Shown here piece by piece: positions 46,466 through 54,934 of a DNA stretch of 64,000 bases; position 1 is the first letter of the stretch; every line of letters begins with the position of its first letter. The notes beneath the pieces were generated by a model, which did no database searches, was not told where the DNA came from, and saw only the letters and a list, made by a program, of their open reading frames with translations. A program made the translations under genes and the position numbers. This stretch comes from Chondromyces crocatus. Lineage in GTDB: Bacteria > Myxococcota_A > Polyangia > Polyangiales > Polyangiaceae. Where the stretch lies: positions 10,497,856-10,561,855 of the forward strand of contig NZ_CP012159.1 of the NCBI RefSeq assembly GCF_001189295.1. The letters are read 5' to 3'.

Positions 46466-46893
46466 TCTACTTCCTGGACGATTTTTACGTTGCCGGCATG
46501 GAAGGCAGTTACTTCGGCGAAATTTGCATTGGATCATTTCGTGAGAAGTTTGCTCTGGACAGTCTCTTCTGGTCCAGAGATCGGTATGAACAACAATGGA
46601 TCGAGGCCGCGCGGCGGATCATGACCCACGACCGTGCCGTCATGATGGCTTCGATCTCCGACCCGGCGACTGCGAATTTTTTCCGGTGGTGGGCTCTTTA
46701 TCGTGATCGTGATTTGATCGCCGTGCAGGAGCACTACTGCCCCCTCGCAGAACTCGACCGACCGTTCTCGCTGGATAGGCCTGAAGAGTCGATGCAGCCC
46801 AGATCGACGAGGTCGGAAGACGGCGTTTTCATCTCGGAGTGGTTCACCACCGTCAGGGCAATGCAAGCATTTCTGGAGCGAAGGACTGCTTAG
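46450..46893 (+). CDS. Immunity protein paired with Ntox21-type tip
   Basis: 147 residues from ATG 46450, overlapping the end of the toxin remnant. It reads FFDIYFLDDFYV, FALDSLFWSRDRYEQQW, and DPATANFFRWWALYRDRD with VQEHYCPL. The FWSRxxYExQW and FxxWWxLYR pattern is that of small immunity proteins found behind Ntox21-type toxins; this pairing is from memory of the family. The gene is intact while its toxin is broken, as expected for immunity genes kept after the effector decays. Confidence 0.75.
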   Translation: MAFFDIYFLDDFYVAGMEGSYFGEICIGSFREKFALDSLFWSRDRYEQQWIEAARRIMTHDRAVMMASISDPATANFFRWWALYRDRDLIAVQEHYCPLAELDRPFSLDRPEESMQPRSTRSEDGVFISEWFTTVRAMQAFLERRTA

Positions 46894-46925
46894 ACTAAAT
46901 TCACCATGACGAGGCAAATCAAAAG

Positions 46926-47459
46926 ATGATTCTGACCACCGAACACTTCCTACCAGGGACAGCTTCCAATCTACACATTTTCAGAGAAACACTGAATAGC
47001 AACGCCGTCGAGGATCGCCTTCGCCAAATATGTTCAGAAATCAACTACGATCTCATCGTGTTCCGTGGCGAACATTTTCGCAATGAACACGAGGCTATAC
47101 TGGAGCTCGCGACAGCACTAGAGATGCCAAAAAACTACGGCCTGGACTATCGAAACGCGAGCTGGAACAGCATCGATCATTTCGTCACGGAATTGCAAGT
47201 TCAGCCGGACACATGGCGCACCAGAAAATCTGCATCGGGATACCTTTTGCTATACCGCGACCCTCAGCATCTCATCAAATCAGACGCGCTTGTATTCGCC
47301 ACACTGCTGAACATTCTTGGAACGTCTTCTCTCAAAACAGCAAATGGTGTCTTGCCTATTCATCTCATCGTAGGGCCCATGATATTCAGGCATGAGTACT
47401 TTTCAGGCTTGCTCAGAGTGTCAGACCAATTCTGCGAAGATTGCCAGAATGTCGACTGA
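46926..47459 (+). CDS. Barstar-family immunity protein, copy 1
   Basis: 177 residues. The region FRNEHEAILELATALEMPKN, YGLDYRNASWNSIDHFVTEL matches barstar (YGxNLDALWDxLxxx), the inhibitor of barnase-type RNases, with the Trp position kept. The ends are extended compared with the 90-residue barstar. It is 32 bp after the Ntox21-partner gene on the same strand. A tandem copy lies downstream at 47631-48152. No barnase-like toxin is visible in the window. Confidence 0.75.
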   Translation: MILTTEHFLPGTASNLHIFRETLNSNAVEDRLRQICSEINYDLIVFRGEHFRNEHEAILELATALEMPKNYGLDYRNASWNSIDHFVTELQVQPDTWRTRKSASGYLLLYRDPQHLIKSDALVFATLLNILGTSSLKTANGVLPIHLIVGPMIFRHEYFSGLLRVSDQFCEDCQNVD

Positions 47460-47499
47460 GCAGCTCGATCAATAATGGTTCGTCGGGGTGGATGGGCCT

Positions 47500-47745
47500 T
47501 CAGTGCACAGACATCCCCTCCTTCCTATACGCTTCGATCGCTTTATCACCAAGATCCCCTCGGTCGATGTACGACGCCTGCACTTCAGCACCCCAGCGCG
47601 CGATATCGTGAATAGCTCGGCTGCTGTCAGGTGCTCGAGCTTGTTCACGATGACGATCGCAATGCCACAGGCACAACGCAGGGTATCGAGATCGACCTCG
47701 ATGTGGCGCTTGTCGCCGTCGATGCGTTGCTCTCGAGAGCATTAG
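47500..47745 (-). pseudogene. Frameshifted remnant of an unknown gene
   Basis: On the minus strand one frame reads RIDGDKRHIEVDLDTLRCAC, GIAIVIVNKLEHLTAAEL, and then the neighbouring frame takes over with HDIARWGAEVQASYIDRGDL and ends AYRKEGMSVH-stop at 47500. Both parts look like real protein. Their join suggests a single indel near 47600 in a small gene. It sits between the two barstar copies and overlaps the altered 5' end of the second. I do not recognise the family. Confidence 0.3.
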
Positions 47746-48152
47746 GACATGTCCGCGTCGGTGAGCATTTCCGAGACGAGGGCGACGCCATACGGGAGTT
47801 TGCGACAGTACTGGAGTTGCCGAAAGATTACGGACCAGACTACCAGAACGCCAGCTGGCATAGCATCGACTTCTATGTCGGCGAACTGCAGGTTCGCCCA
47901 GAAACATGGCGTACTAGAAAATCTGCATCAGGATATATTTTGCTCTATCGGGAGCCTGGTCATCTCATCAGCTCCGATGCGCCTGGGTTCGCAAATCTGC
48001 TAACCGCTCTTGGAAGCGGCTGTGAGAGGATGGCGCCAGACAGCCTCCCGACTCATCTCGTCGTAGGACCAATGACAAGCCGGCACGAATTCTTTGCGGG
48101 CCTGCTCAGAGTGGCAAAGCAATTTTGCGCAGAATGTCTGTGTGTCAACTGA
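47631..48152 (+). CDS. Barstar-family immunity protein, copy 2, altered N-terminus
   Basis: 173 residues. From about 47748 it is a close relative of copy 1: GEHFRDEGDAIREFATVLEL, YGPDYQNASWHSIDFYVGEL, ETWRTRKSASGYILLYREPG. The first 40 residues (MLELVHDDDRNATGTTQGIE) are unrelated to copy 1 and coincide with the unknown minus-strand remnant. The original 5' end was therefore probably replaced. The fold core is intact, so it may still bind an RNase if a usable start exists; expression is uncertain. Confidence 0.6.
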   Translation: MLELVHDDDRNATGTTQGIEIDLDVALVAVDALLSRALGHVRVGEHFRDEGDAIREFATVLELPKDYGPDYQNASWHSIDFYVGELQVRPETWRTRKSASGYILLYREPGHLISSDAPGFANLLTALGSGCERMAPDSLPTHLVVGPMTSRHEFFAGLLRVAKQFCAECLCVN

Positions 48153-48709
48153 GCTCAGGGTTCAGGTTGGATTCCTCGCGAAGGACATTCACTCGGCAGG
48201 CATACAACACGAATACAGCTGTACAGCGGCTTGTATCAAGAACTGCCAGTTGGGTATCTTCCTCGCTCATGCCCCTCAGCACATGGTCATACCTTCATCG
48301 ATCACGCTCCCCATCTGCCGTGTCGTAACTCACGAGGGTGGCCGACACGAGCGCGCCGGATTTCCTACGGATTCGACCGTCGCGACCAGACCCAACTGAC
48401 CTGCGGGGTACTCGAACAAGCGCTGGACACCAGGGTAGAAAGGACGCCGCGTTCAGCCAGTTACTTTGGTCCGTGTGTCTCCGTTCGAGACCTTTTGGCG
48501 TAGGCTCGACGACGTCATCGTCCCCCCACCGTGAGCTTCTGGCCCTCTGACTCGTCCTCCACGCAAGGTCAAGTCGCACAACGGCCACGCCGTACCTGAT
48601 CGCCCGCCTATCCGGCGAGAATGGTAGCCTCGAGGGGTAGACTCGGCGCTCTGCTCTCCTGGGCGACGCCAGCGTTCGACGAGGGGACGACGGAAGGAGC
48701 GATGGTGAG
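48153..48709. other. 557-bp gap without a supported gene
   Basis: Short frames on both strands have no start signals or recognisable motifs. One minus-strand stretch around 48490-48590 has protein-like composition (GDDDVVEPTPKGLERR) but no family. GGAAGGAG at about 48692 is the ribosome site of the next gene. Confidence 0.5.
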
Positions 48710-49255
48710 ATGAGCCCGAAAAAGGTGGTCTATGTCGGGCCGGGTTTTTCGGGTCGCCGCACGTCGGTCGTGTCGGTCGTGCGCGCGACAGGCCTTCGAA
48801 TCAACCCGGGCGTGATGAATCCCGACGACGTGTACCTCGTCGAGGTCGGGGCCGGAGAGCGCCTTCACCTACGCATTTCATTCGCAAGATCCGTCAGGCA
48901 CTACAACGATGCCGCCTCTCTTCCTGCGGACCACCCAGTGCAACAGGAGCTGGATTGGATATGCGAGGCCGATGGCCTCGTCTTCATCATCGACGCTCAG
49001 CGAGAGCGGGAGGGGGCGAACCTCGAGCAGTTCGAGCACCTGACGCGAGACCTCCGGCATCGGGGGCTCGACCTGAACGACAAGCCAGTCGTCTTTCAGG
49101 TCAACAAGCGAGACCTCGACAGCACCTCGCCCCTCGATGAATTTCGCAGCGTGTTTGGCACGCGACGATGTGCGTTCGTCGAGAGCGTCGCATCAGCCGG
49201 CGTGGGGACGAGAGAGGCCATCCTCACCCTCGCCGCGTTGATGCATGCCGGATGA
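48710..49255 (+). CDS. MglA-like small GTPase with degenerate P-loop
   Basis: 181 residues from ATG 48710. It begins KVVYVGPGFSGRRTSVV, the place of the P-loop in MglA (GPGxxGKTT), but the invariant Lys is Arg here. GLVFIIDAQREREGANLEQF and HRGLDLNDKPVVFQVNKRDL match the MglA switch-side strand and the NKxD guanine motif, and the end SVASAGVGTREAILTLAAL fits the G5 region. MglA relatives switch polarity and motility in myxobacteria. Loss of the P-loop Lys should reduce nucleotide binding or hydrolysis. Its place among immunity genes is odd; it may be a passenger. Confidence 0.75.
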   Translation: MSPKKVVYVGPGFSGRRTSVVSVVRATGLRINPGVMNPDDVYLVEVGAGERLHLRISFARSVRHYNDAASLPADHPVQQELDWICEADGLVFIIDAQREREGANLEQFEHLTRDLRHRGLDLNDKPVVFQVNKRDLDSTSPLDEFRSVFGTRRCAFVESVASAGVGTREAILTLAALMHAG

Positions 49256-49378
49256 CGCCTCTCACCCGCGCGGCCGACCCACGGCAGACAGAGAGACCCC
49301 CTGCCGACGGACAACGCAGGACGAGACGTGGGTGCTCATCGCCGCTCCCCGCCCTGAAGCCGAACCACACCGAGGTCA

Positions 49379-49465
49379 CTGCGGCAGGAGGTGTAGATGC
49401 TGGAAGCTGGATGGGTCGGAGGCGGAGACGCTGCCCTCTCCTCTCGGTGGTGAGAACAGCCATGA
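49379..49465 (+). pseudogene. Short TcB fragment
   Basis: About 85 bases match the TcB-TcC fusion at 36193-36275 (residues LRQEVYALDGSEAETRPYSV in that gene), with a small insertion that introduces a stop. It ends in ACAGCCATGACG, which is also the start of the duplicated cassette at about 53690. It shows that TcB pieces border the cassettes. Confidence 0.6.
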
Positions 49466-49560
49466 CGCATTTCAGTGAAGCGTCATGCTTCCTCTGGACC
49501 GAGACGTGACCTGCTGAAATACTGACCTGGACACGTACCGACAATTCCAGGGAGCAGCTC

Positions 49561-50001
49561 ATGGTGCTGATGAGTGGGAAATCGAAATGCCGCATCTGCG
49601 GCGAGCTGCTCGGTTCGGAGGCCAAGGCTGGCCTTCAACATTTCGTACGGAACAAGAAAGATCCTCTCTTCTTGATCTCCGGGGTGCCCCTCCATCGGAG
49701 ATGTCTTTATGAGTGGCCACTTCGAGAGAAAGCCTTTGCACGATTCGAAGAGAGAAAGCAGCGAATCAGAGACAAGATCTGTGTCGTATGTGGAGAACGA
49801 ATTACACACGACTGGTACACGACAGACTTTCTCACCGACGATCCGAGTCACCCTCTCTACGAATTCAACTATCTTCATTTCCATCGTTCACATCTCATTC
49901 AGTGGGCTCACTTCAGCCGGTTCAAGAAGCTCGTCGAAGAGTTCATCACCTCAGGCGAATACGAAGGGATGCCTATCTTGCCAGACGATCTGGGTACCTG
50001 A
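49561..50001 (+). CDS. Zinc-knuckle small protein, cassette gene A, copy 1
   Basis: 146 residues from ATG 49561. Zinc-type pairs are CRICGELLG, LHRRCLYEW and CVVCGERIT; the C-terminus is LHFHRSHLIQWAHFSRFKKL. The Cys/His layout suggests a treble-clef or zinc-ribbon fold, as in some immunity or HNH-derived proteins, but no catalytic His-Asn-His set is seen. This copy is intact. Copy 2 (53797-56942) is inactivated by a 10-bp duplication and an IS66 insertion. The three-gene order A-B-C is repeated downstream. Confidence 0.7.
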   Translation: MVLMSGKSKCRICGELLGSEAKAGLQHFVRNKKDPLFLISGVPLHRRCLYEWPLREKAFARFEERKQRIRDKICVVCGERITHDWYTTDFLTDDPSHPLYEFNYLHFHRSHLIQWAHFSRFKKLVEEFITSGEYEGMPILPDDLGT

Positions 50002-50150
50002 CGTCGGTCTCATCTGAGAGAGCCGGACGCGAGGCGCACCATCAGCTTGGGCTGGAGTCGTCGAGCACTGAATGGCGGTTTCACCGGGGCATAAGTACGC
50101 GCGGTGCGTGACCTGCGGATCGACCGTTCGCGAAACCTTCGAGGGCGCTG

Positions 50151-50692
50151 ATGAACGGTACATTGCTCGTACAGGCCTACCTGCTGGCGACCCTGCGCGT
50201 GTCCGATCTCGTGGAGGCGTCGTGTCGGCGGCTGACCTCGATTCGTTCACGCTGGAGGAATACAAATCCGAGGCAGTCAGGCGGAGCTTCGACCAGCCCG
50301 GTCACCCCATGAGCAACGACATCGACCTTCTGGGAGAGCCGCTGTCTCGGGAGCACGTGGAGGATAAGGATCGCTACCGTCGATGCAGGTTCACCTACGC
50401 GCTGCCGCTGTGGCCCGAACTCGTCCTCGTCGTTCACGGCTCGAAGGAAGGCCAATCGGCTGGAGTCGACTTTGCAGGGCGCCACTCGTCAAAGTTTCCC
50501 CCGACAGTATCCGTGGTCCATCCCTGGCACCTCGTGGACGAACAGGTGGTCGATTGGCCTGGCTTGCACGTCGTCGACGAGTGGTATCCGATGAAGGAGG
50601 ATGAGGTGCTCATCCAGGTCGATGATGGCTCATGCGCGCGTCACGTTCTTCAGTTCGACGATGGCCTCCTCCAGGAAGTGAGTCGCGGATGA
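50151..50692 (+). pseudogene. Cassette gene B, copy 1, frameshifted
   Basis: Starts MNGTLLVQAYLLATLRVSDL as in the intact copy at 57093, but a single base is missing in the CGGCTG(G)... run near 50233, so the frame shifts after about 28 residues. The rest (FTLEEYKSEAVRR, LGEPLSREHVEDKDRYRRCR) survives in another frame that could be read from an unrelated upstream start. By comparison with copy 2 this gene is broken. Confidence 0.8.
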
Positions 50693-50779
50693 GGGACACC
50701 TTCTCGACCCTGAGCCCAGGAGCAGCAAGTCTCGAAAGCACGAATCAACACCACACGACAACCTGATCGCAGCGACAAG

Positions 50780-51124
50780 ATGATGCGTTTTTCTTCAACA
50801 GATCGAGAGAAAATCGATCGCCTCGACCACGACCCCTCCTCCAGACCGATGTATGAACATCTAAGAAACTGTCTGGTATGGCCAGATGAAGAGCCTCCGC
50901 TTATTTCAAAAGATGGCTTCCTGTTGCTCGGTCTGTTGTGGGGCATTCGCGGATTCATTCATCGTGGCATCTCGCCAGACAACTGGAACCCTAAACCAGT
51001 GGCGTACCAAAAAGTCTGGCAGGACGCACTCAACGATGTTCCTCGATGGCCTGGCTTTAAGAGGTTGGAAATCTCTGATGTCGATCGAGAGTTCATGCGG
51101 CAAGCTGAACTCAATGACTTCTAG
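50780..51124 (+). CDS. Cassette gene C, copy 1
   Basis: 114 residues, starting MMRFSSTDREKIDRLDHDPS. It contains CLVWPDEEPPLISKDGFLLL, a mixed middle with several Trp (GISPDNWNPKPVAYQKVWQD) and the end SDVDREFMRQAELNDF. It is small, acidic and without a signal peptide. It is about 84 percent identical by eye to copy 2 at 57724-58068. No family is known to me; the context suggests immunity. Confidence 0.68.
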   Translation: MMRFSSTDREKIDRLDHDPSSRPMYEHLRNCLVWPDEEPPLISKDGFLLLGLLWGIRGFIHRGISPDNWNPKPVAYQKVWQDALNDVPRWPGFKRLEISDVDREFMRQAELNDF

Positions 51125-51200
51125 GACGAGGATCGCGAGCAGGTGCTGTGACCGTCACGGCTCGGCGACAACATCAACGATTCCCGCCAACCAACAATAG

Positions 51201-51533
51201 ATGCCTGAAAAGATTCGCGCTGACCTGATTGTGCCAAAGGAACAAGACCTGCTGGTCCTGTTGTTCGAAGTGCTGTCTGTCGAACTTACGGAGTGTGGTG
51301 GCACCTGGGAGGGGGCGGCGTTCGGCGGCACCACGTTTACGGTCATCCCGGATCTGAAAATCGACGGTCATTACGAGATGATTGTCTCGACGGATCGCTC
51401 TCATCCATATTTCAGCGAACAACAGAGGTCATTTGTACCCGTCGAGAGGCTCCCCGATTGGCTAGGCAGTATTTTCGCAGCAGAGGGTGTGGACTGCAAA
51501 TGGGGCTCCTCAGAAGAGGAGGCCGTGGACTGA
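51201..51533 (+). CDS. Small acidic protein, possible immunity
   Basis: 110 residues from ATG 51201. Beta-rich with hydrophobic strands (DLLVLLFEVLSVELTE, TTFTVIPDLKIDGHYEMIV) and an acidic end (KWGSSEEEAVD). No signal peptide, no recognised family. It is alone between cassette copy 1 and the 217-residue gene, with gaps of 76 and 197 bp that hold nothing evident. Confidence 0.6.
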   Translation: MPEKIRADLIVPKEQDLLVLLFEVLSVELTECGGTWEGAAFGGTTFTVIPDLKIDGHYEMIVSTDRSHPYFSEQQRSFVPVERLPDWLGSIFAAEGVDCKWGSSEEEAVD

Positions 51534-51730
51534 TCCCAAGATCCTGCTCTGACTCAGACGACTGGCAAACTTCGCCTGGCGGCGAGGTGACATGACGAGG
51601 GACAGGATGCACCGCGGCAGCCTCTGGCAGCAGGTGGGACATCCGTGAAGAGCGTGAGCCATCTGCGCCAGGTGCTGGAACAGACGACTGTGGGTCGCTC
51701 GCCACCGGATATCCCCATGTTCAGGAAACC

Positions 51731-52384
51731 ATGAGTATGACCACGCTGAGCATCAATGAACTGTCTGTAGCTATCCCCGAAGACGTTCAGGTGGTCGCAG
51801 CAACCACCGTGGACTGGATACCCGTGTATCGTCTCGATGGCTCATCCATCAGCATGATTGGCGCAACAATCAGGAATGACGCCGTGAGCATCGGGTATGT
51901 TGCGACGGAAAATTACTCAGCTGTCTGTGTGCTCAAACGAGGAGAGCGAACCATCATCCTCAATTACAATAGTCCGACCCAGCTCAGCATCGTCTTTGAA
52001 GACGGAGAAGCGCTTCCCCGTGCACAGTTCGCCTCGCAGAGCATCCGTCTGGCAAGCCTTGAACTCACACTACCTGCCGGCGTGGAGATCCGCGCAGGGC
52101 GGGAACGCCGAGGTCCTGGCCCCGACTGGGTGAAAGCCATCTGGTATCTCTACGGGGTCAAAGCCGTCGAAATTGCCACGCACATCCATCATGAGCTCAA
52201 CAAGAAAGGGCTCACATCCAAGGCCGTCTGGCCACCCGGCAAAGGAGACGTGCCGCCGCACTGGAAGGTCGAAGGTGAGCGAGGCGAACTGTTCGTGCAA
52301 GCCCACCTGACCGAACACGAGAGTCACACGGAGCTGGAAGTGGATGTGCTCGGGGCTCTCAAATCTGCTGAATTCTGCTCCTGA
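51731..52384 (+). CDS. Unknown protein, possible immunity
   Basis: 217 residues; ATG 51731 and 51737 both possible. The first 115 residues are a beta-rich domain (VATENYSAVCVLKRGERTII, LEDGE-like turn), and then a basic loop (GREERRGPGPDW-like) leads to a second alpha/beta part, KAVEIATHIHHELNKKGLTS and GELFVQAHLTEHESHTELEV. No signal peptide or catalytic motif. The 316 bp after it hold nothing I can support. Confidence 0.6.
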   Translation: MSMTTLSINELSVAIPEDVQVVAATTVDWIPVYRLDGSSISMIGATIRNDAVSIGYVATENYSAVCVLKRGERTIILNYNSPTQLSIVFEDGEALPRAQFASQSIRLASLELTLPAGVEIRAGRERRGPGPDWVKAIWYLYGVKAVEIATHIHHELNKKGLTSKAVWPPGKGDVPPHWKVEGERGELFVQAHLTEHESHTELEVDVLGALKSAEFCS

Positions 52385-52700
52385 AGCTCGGCTGCCACCG
52401 TGCCCAGAACCACCTCCGGTCACACGAGCTCTCGCCCAGCGCAGCCGCCCGCAATGGCCCGTTTCGCTGGTGATTCCACGTCGTCTGGCTCGACCCTGCC
52501 TCGGCAATCCCATCGCGCAGTGCCAGCCGGCGCCGCAGCCGGCATTCACGAGGGTTCCGGGCATCGAACGACGCCTCTCCACCATCAGCATGTCCCCCGA
52601 GCAGGGGCGCGGTTCCCAGCAACTCCTGCTGGACTGAGGAGCGACCTCGCCGCAACTCCTGTCCGGTCCAAACCAAGATCAAGCTAGCGAGGAACTCGAC

Positions 52701-53057
52701 ATGAACTCGTCTGTGGAGCTGGCCATTGAAGCTGTTCGTTGGTGGTGTGGTGAGTGGGAGGAAAAGCGAGGACTCGAACTCTTCGCTGTCGACATGGTTC
52801 ATGACTCGGGCGTCTTGCTGGAAGATCGAGAATCATTCCTGAAGAGCGCGCAGTGTCGGTTGCCCTGGCCCAGTTACGAGATTGTGCATACATCAATCGA
52901 CAACCTCACCGTCGCCATCGCCTTCGAAGGCGTGGATCCGATCATCAATTTGAAATCCCGTTTCATCTGGCTGGTCTCTGTCAAAGATGGATCAATCACG
53001 AAGATTCTGAGCAATCACGCGAACGTGACGCACTCACGCGACGCAACGCACACGTGA
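52701..53057 (+). CDS. NTF2/SnoaL-like small protein, copy 1
   Basis: 118 residues. AIEAVRWWCGEWEEKRGLEL, FLKSAQCRLPWPSYEIVHTS and AIAFEGVDPIINLKSRFIWL fit the helix-helix-sheet plan of NTF2-like folds, in which some polymorphic immunity proteins fall; no catalytic residues are evident. The C-terminal 15 residues differ from the tandem copy 2 at 53188-53538. The two are close paralogues, about 130 bp apart. Confidence 0.65.
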   Translation: MNSSVELAIEAVRWWCGEWEEKRGLELFAVDMVHDSGVLLEDRESFLKSAQCRLPWPSYEIVHTSIDNLTVAIAFEGVDPIINLKSRFIWLVSVKDGSITKILSNHANVTHSRDATHT

Positions 53058-53187
53058 CGTGCCACGGAGCCCCATGAAACTGGCTCGTCATCATCGTCTC
53101 GACTGGCGCATACACATTCGCCCTCGGTTCGAGAAGGAGTGACCTCGTCGCATACCCTGTCCAGACCGAAGGCAATTCGAGGAACTC

Positions 53188-53538
53188 ATGATGGATTCTC
53201 CTGTGACTCTGGCCATTGAAGCTGTTCGTTGGTGGTGTGGTGAGCGGGACGAACAGCGAGGACGCGAACTCTTCGCCGTCGAGATGGTTCATGACTCCGG
53301 CAATTTGATGGAAGACAGAGAGTCGTTCCTGAAGAGTGTGCAGCGTCGATTGCCTTGGCCCAGTTACGAGATCTTGCATACGTCAGTCGACAACCTCACC
53401 GTCGTCATCGCTTTCGAAGGCGTGGATCCGATGAAAGACAACATGAAGTCCCGTTTCATGTGGCTGGTCTCTGTCAAAGACGGAGCAATCACGAAGGTCT
53501 CGAGCACGCTGACCTACTTGTGGCGAACACGCACGTGA
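53188..53538 (+). CDS. NTF2/SnoaL-like small protein, copy 2
   Basis: 116 residues: AIEAVRWWCGERDEQRGREL, FLKSVQRRLPWPSYEILHTS, VIAFEGVDPMKDNMKSRFMW. It shares the same plan as copy 1, with a three-residue insertion. The upstream bases are also related, so the pair arose by tandem duplication. A two-member set could recognise two variants of one toxin, which is an inference. Confidence 0.65.
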   Translation: MMDSPVTLAIEAVRWWCGERDEQRGRELFAVEMVHDSGNLMEDRESFLKSVQRRLPWPSYEILHTSVDNLTVVIAFEGVDPMKDNMKSRFMWLVSVKDGAITKVSSTLTYLWRTRT

Positions 53539-54111
53539 CGCGCGTCATGGGGACACGCCTGCTGGGGTGGGACGAAACGGTTGCTCAGATCGGCAAATGA
53601 GGTTGCGCCCTGCTCATCGTTCTATGGATCGTTCGTGGCTATATTCACCAAAGCTTGCCACCTGAGCGATGGAAACGCCTCGGTGCTGAGAACAGCCATG
53701 ACGCATTTCAGCGGAGCCTCATGCCTCCTCTGGACCGAGACGTCTTCTGCTGAAATACTGACCCGAATCCGTACCGACAATTCCTGGGAGCAGCGCATGG
53801 TGCTGATGAGTGAAAGATCGAAATGCCGCATCTGCGGCGAGCTGCTTGGTTATGAGGCCAAGTCTGGCTTTCGACATTTCGTACGGAACAAGAGAGATCC
53901 TCTCTTCTTGATCTCCGGGGTGGCCCTCCATCGGAGATGTTTTCATGCGTGGCCACTTCGAGAGAAAGCCTTGGCTCGATTCGAAGAGCGAAAGTTGCGA
54001 CTCAGAGACGCGTTCTGTGTCATATGTGGAGATATGTGGAGAAGAGATTACACAGGACTGGTACACGACAGATTTTCTCACTGACGATCCGAGTCACCCT
54101 CTCTACGAATT

Positions 54112-54119
54112 CAATTACC
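54112..54119. repeat. Left 8-bp target-site duplication of IS66
   Basis: CAATTACC occurs here and again at 56807-56814, directly bordering the IS66 element. Eight base pairs is the usual target duplication of IS66, and removing one copy restores the interrupted gene sequence. Confidence 0.9.
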
Positions 54120-54201
54120 GTATCCGTCCGGTCACCGCCATCGTGATCAGCCGAGTGCGGGCGGGTAACTCCAGAGGCCATCGAAGGCACTGGAGGTTGA
54201 G

Positions 54202-54561
54202 ATGGCGACGCGAGCGGAGTGGAGCGAGAGGGTAGAGCGGTGGAAGCAGAGCGGCTTGAGCGCGAAGGCGTTTGCCGGGTTGGAGGGCTTGAAGGTCCAG
54301 TCGTTGTACTGGTGGACGTCGAGACTCCGTACGTCCTCTGGAGCGGCGCTTCAGAGTACTCCGCCGAGGTTTCTTCCGGTCCGAGTCGTCAAGTCCCCGC
54401 AGGCTCATCCGGCGCGCGTAGGGGTGGCGCCGTCGCCTGCCATCGCAGCCGGCATCGAGCTGGCGCTCCCCAATGGGTGCATCGTGCGGGTGCAGGAGGA
54501 CTTCGATGCGACGACGCTTGCGCGGCTGCTCCGCGTGGCTGGAGGGACTGGCGCATGCTGA
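54202..54561 (+). CDS. tnpA: IS66 TnpA
   Basis: 119 residues with the HTH-like start WSERVERWKQSGLSAKAFAG, LEGLKVQSLYWWTSRLR and the conserved end GIELALPNGCIVRVQEDFDA, ATLARLLRVAGG. It is the small DNA-binding protein of IS66 elements. Its stop overlaps the tnpB start. Confidence 0.88.
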   Translation: MATRAEWSERVERWKQSGLSAKAFAGLEGLKVQSLYWWTSRLRTSSGAALQSTPPRFLPVRVVKSPQAHPARVGVAPSPAIAAGIELALPNGCIVRVQEDFDATTLARLLRVAGGTGAC

Positions 54562-54929
54562 TGCTGCCGCCGTCGGTGCGAGTCTACGTCGCGGCGGAGC
54601 CTACGGATCTTCGCAAAGGCTTTGATGGCCTGTCGGCGCAGGTGATGCAGCGATTCGGCACCGACCCCCTGAGTGGCCATCTGTTCGTCTTCCTCAACCG
54701 CAGGGCGGACCAGGTGCGCATCCTGTTCTGGGATCGCACCGGCTACTGCATCGTGTCCAAGCGGCTCGCTCAAGGGCGATTCCACCTCACCCACGCCGTG
54801 AGCGCAGGGCGGACGCATGTCGAGATGGATGCCGCCGAGCTTGCGCTGATGCTCGAAGGCCTCGACCTGTCGGGTGCGACGAGGAAAAAGCGCTGGAGGT
54901 TGCCTTCGCCCGGCAAACTCGCGGCGTAA
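54555..54929 (+). CDS. tnpB: IS66 TnpB
   Basis: 124 residues from ATG 54555, overlapping the tnpA stop. It has the IS66 Orf2 signature: PPSVRVYVAAEPTDLRKGFD, DPLSGHLFVFLNRRADQVRI, LFWDRTGYCIVSKRLAQGRF. Needed for transposition in this family; function unknown in detail. Confidence 0.93.
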   Translation: MLMLPPSVRVYVAAEPTDLRKGFDGLSAQVMQRFGTDPLSGHLFVFLNRRADQVRILFWDRTGYCIVSKRLAQGRFHLTHAVSAGRTHVEMDAAELALMLEGLDLSGATRKKRWRLPSPGKLAA

Positions 54930-54934
54930 ATTGA

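Noticed and set aside
48158..48290. Short minus-strand frame starting MSEEDTQLAVLDTSRC
   Set aside because: About 41 residues with no ribosome site or known relative; too weak to call.
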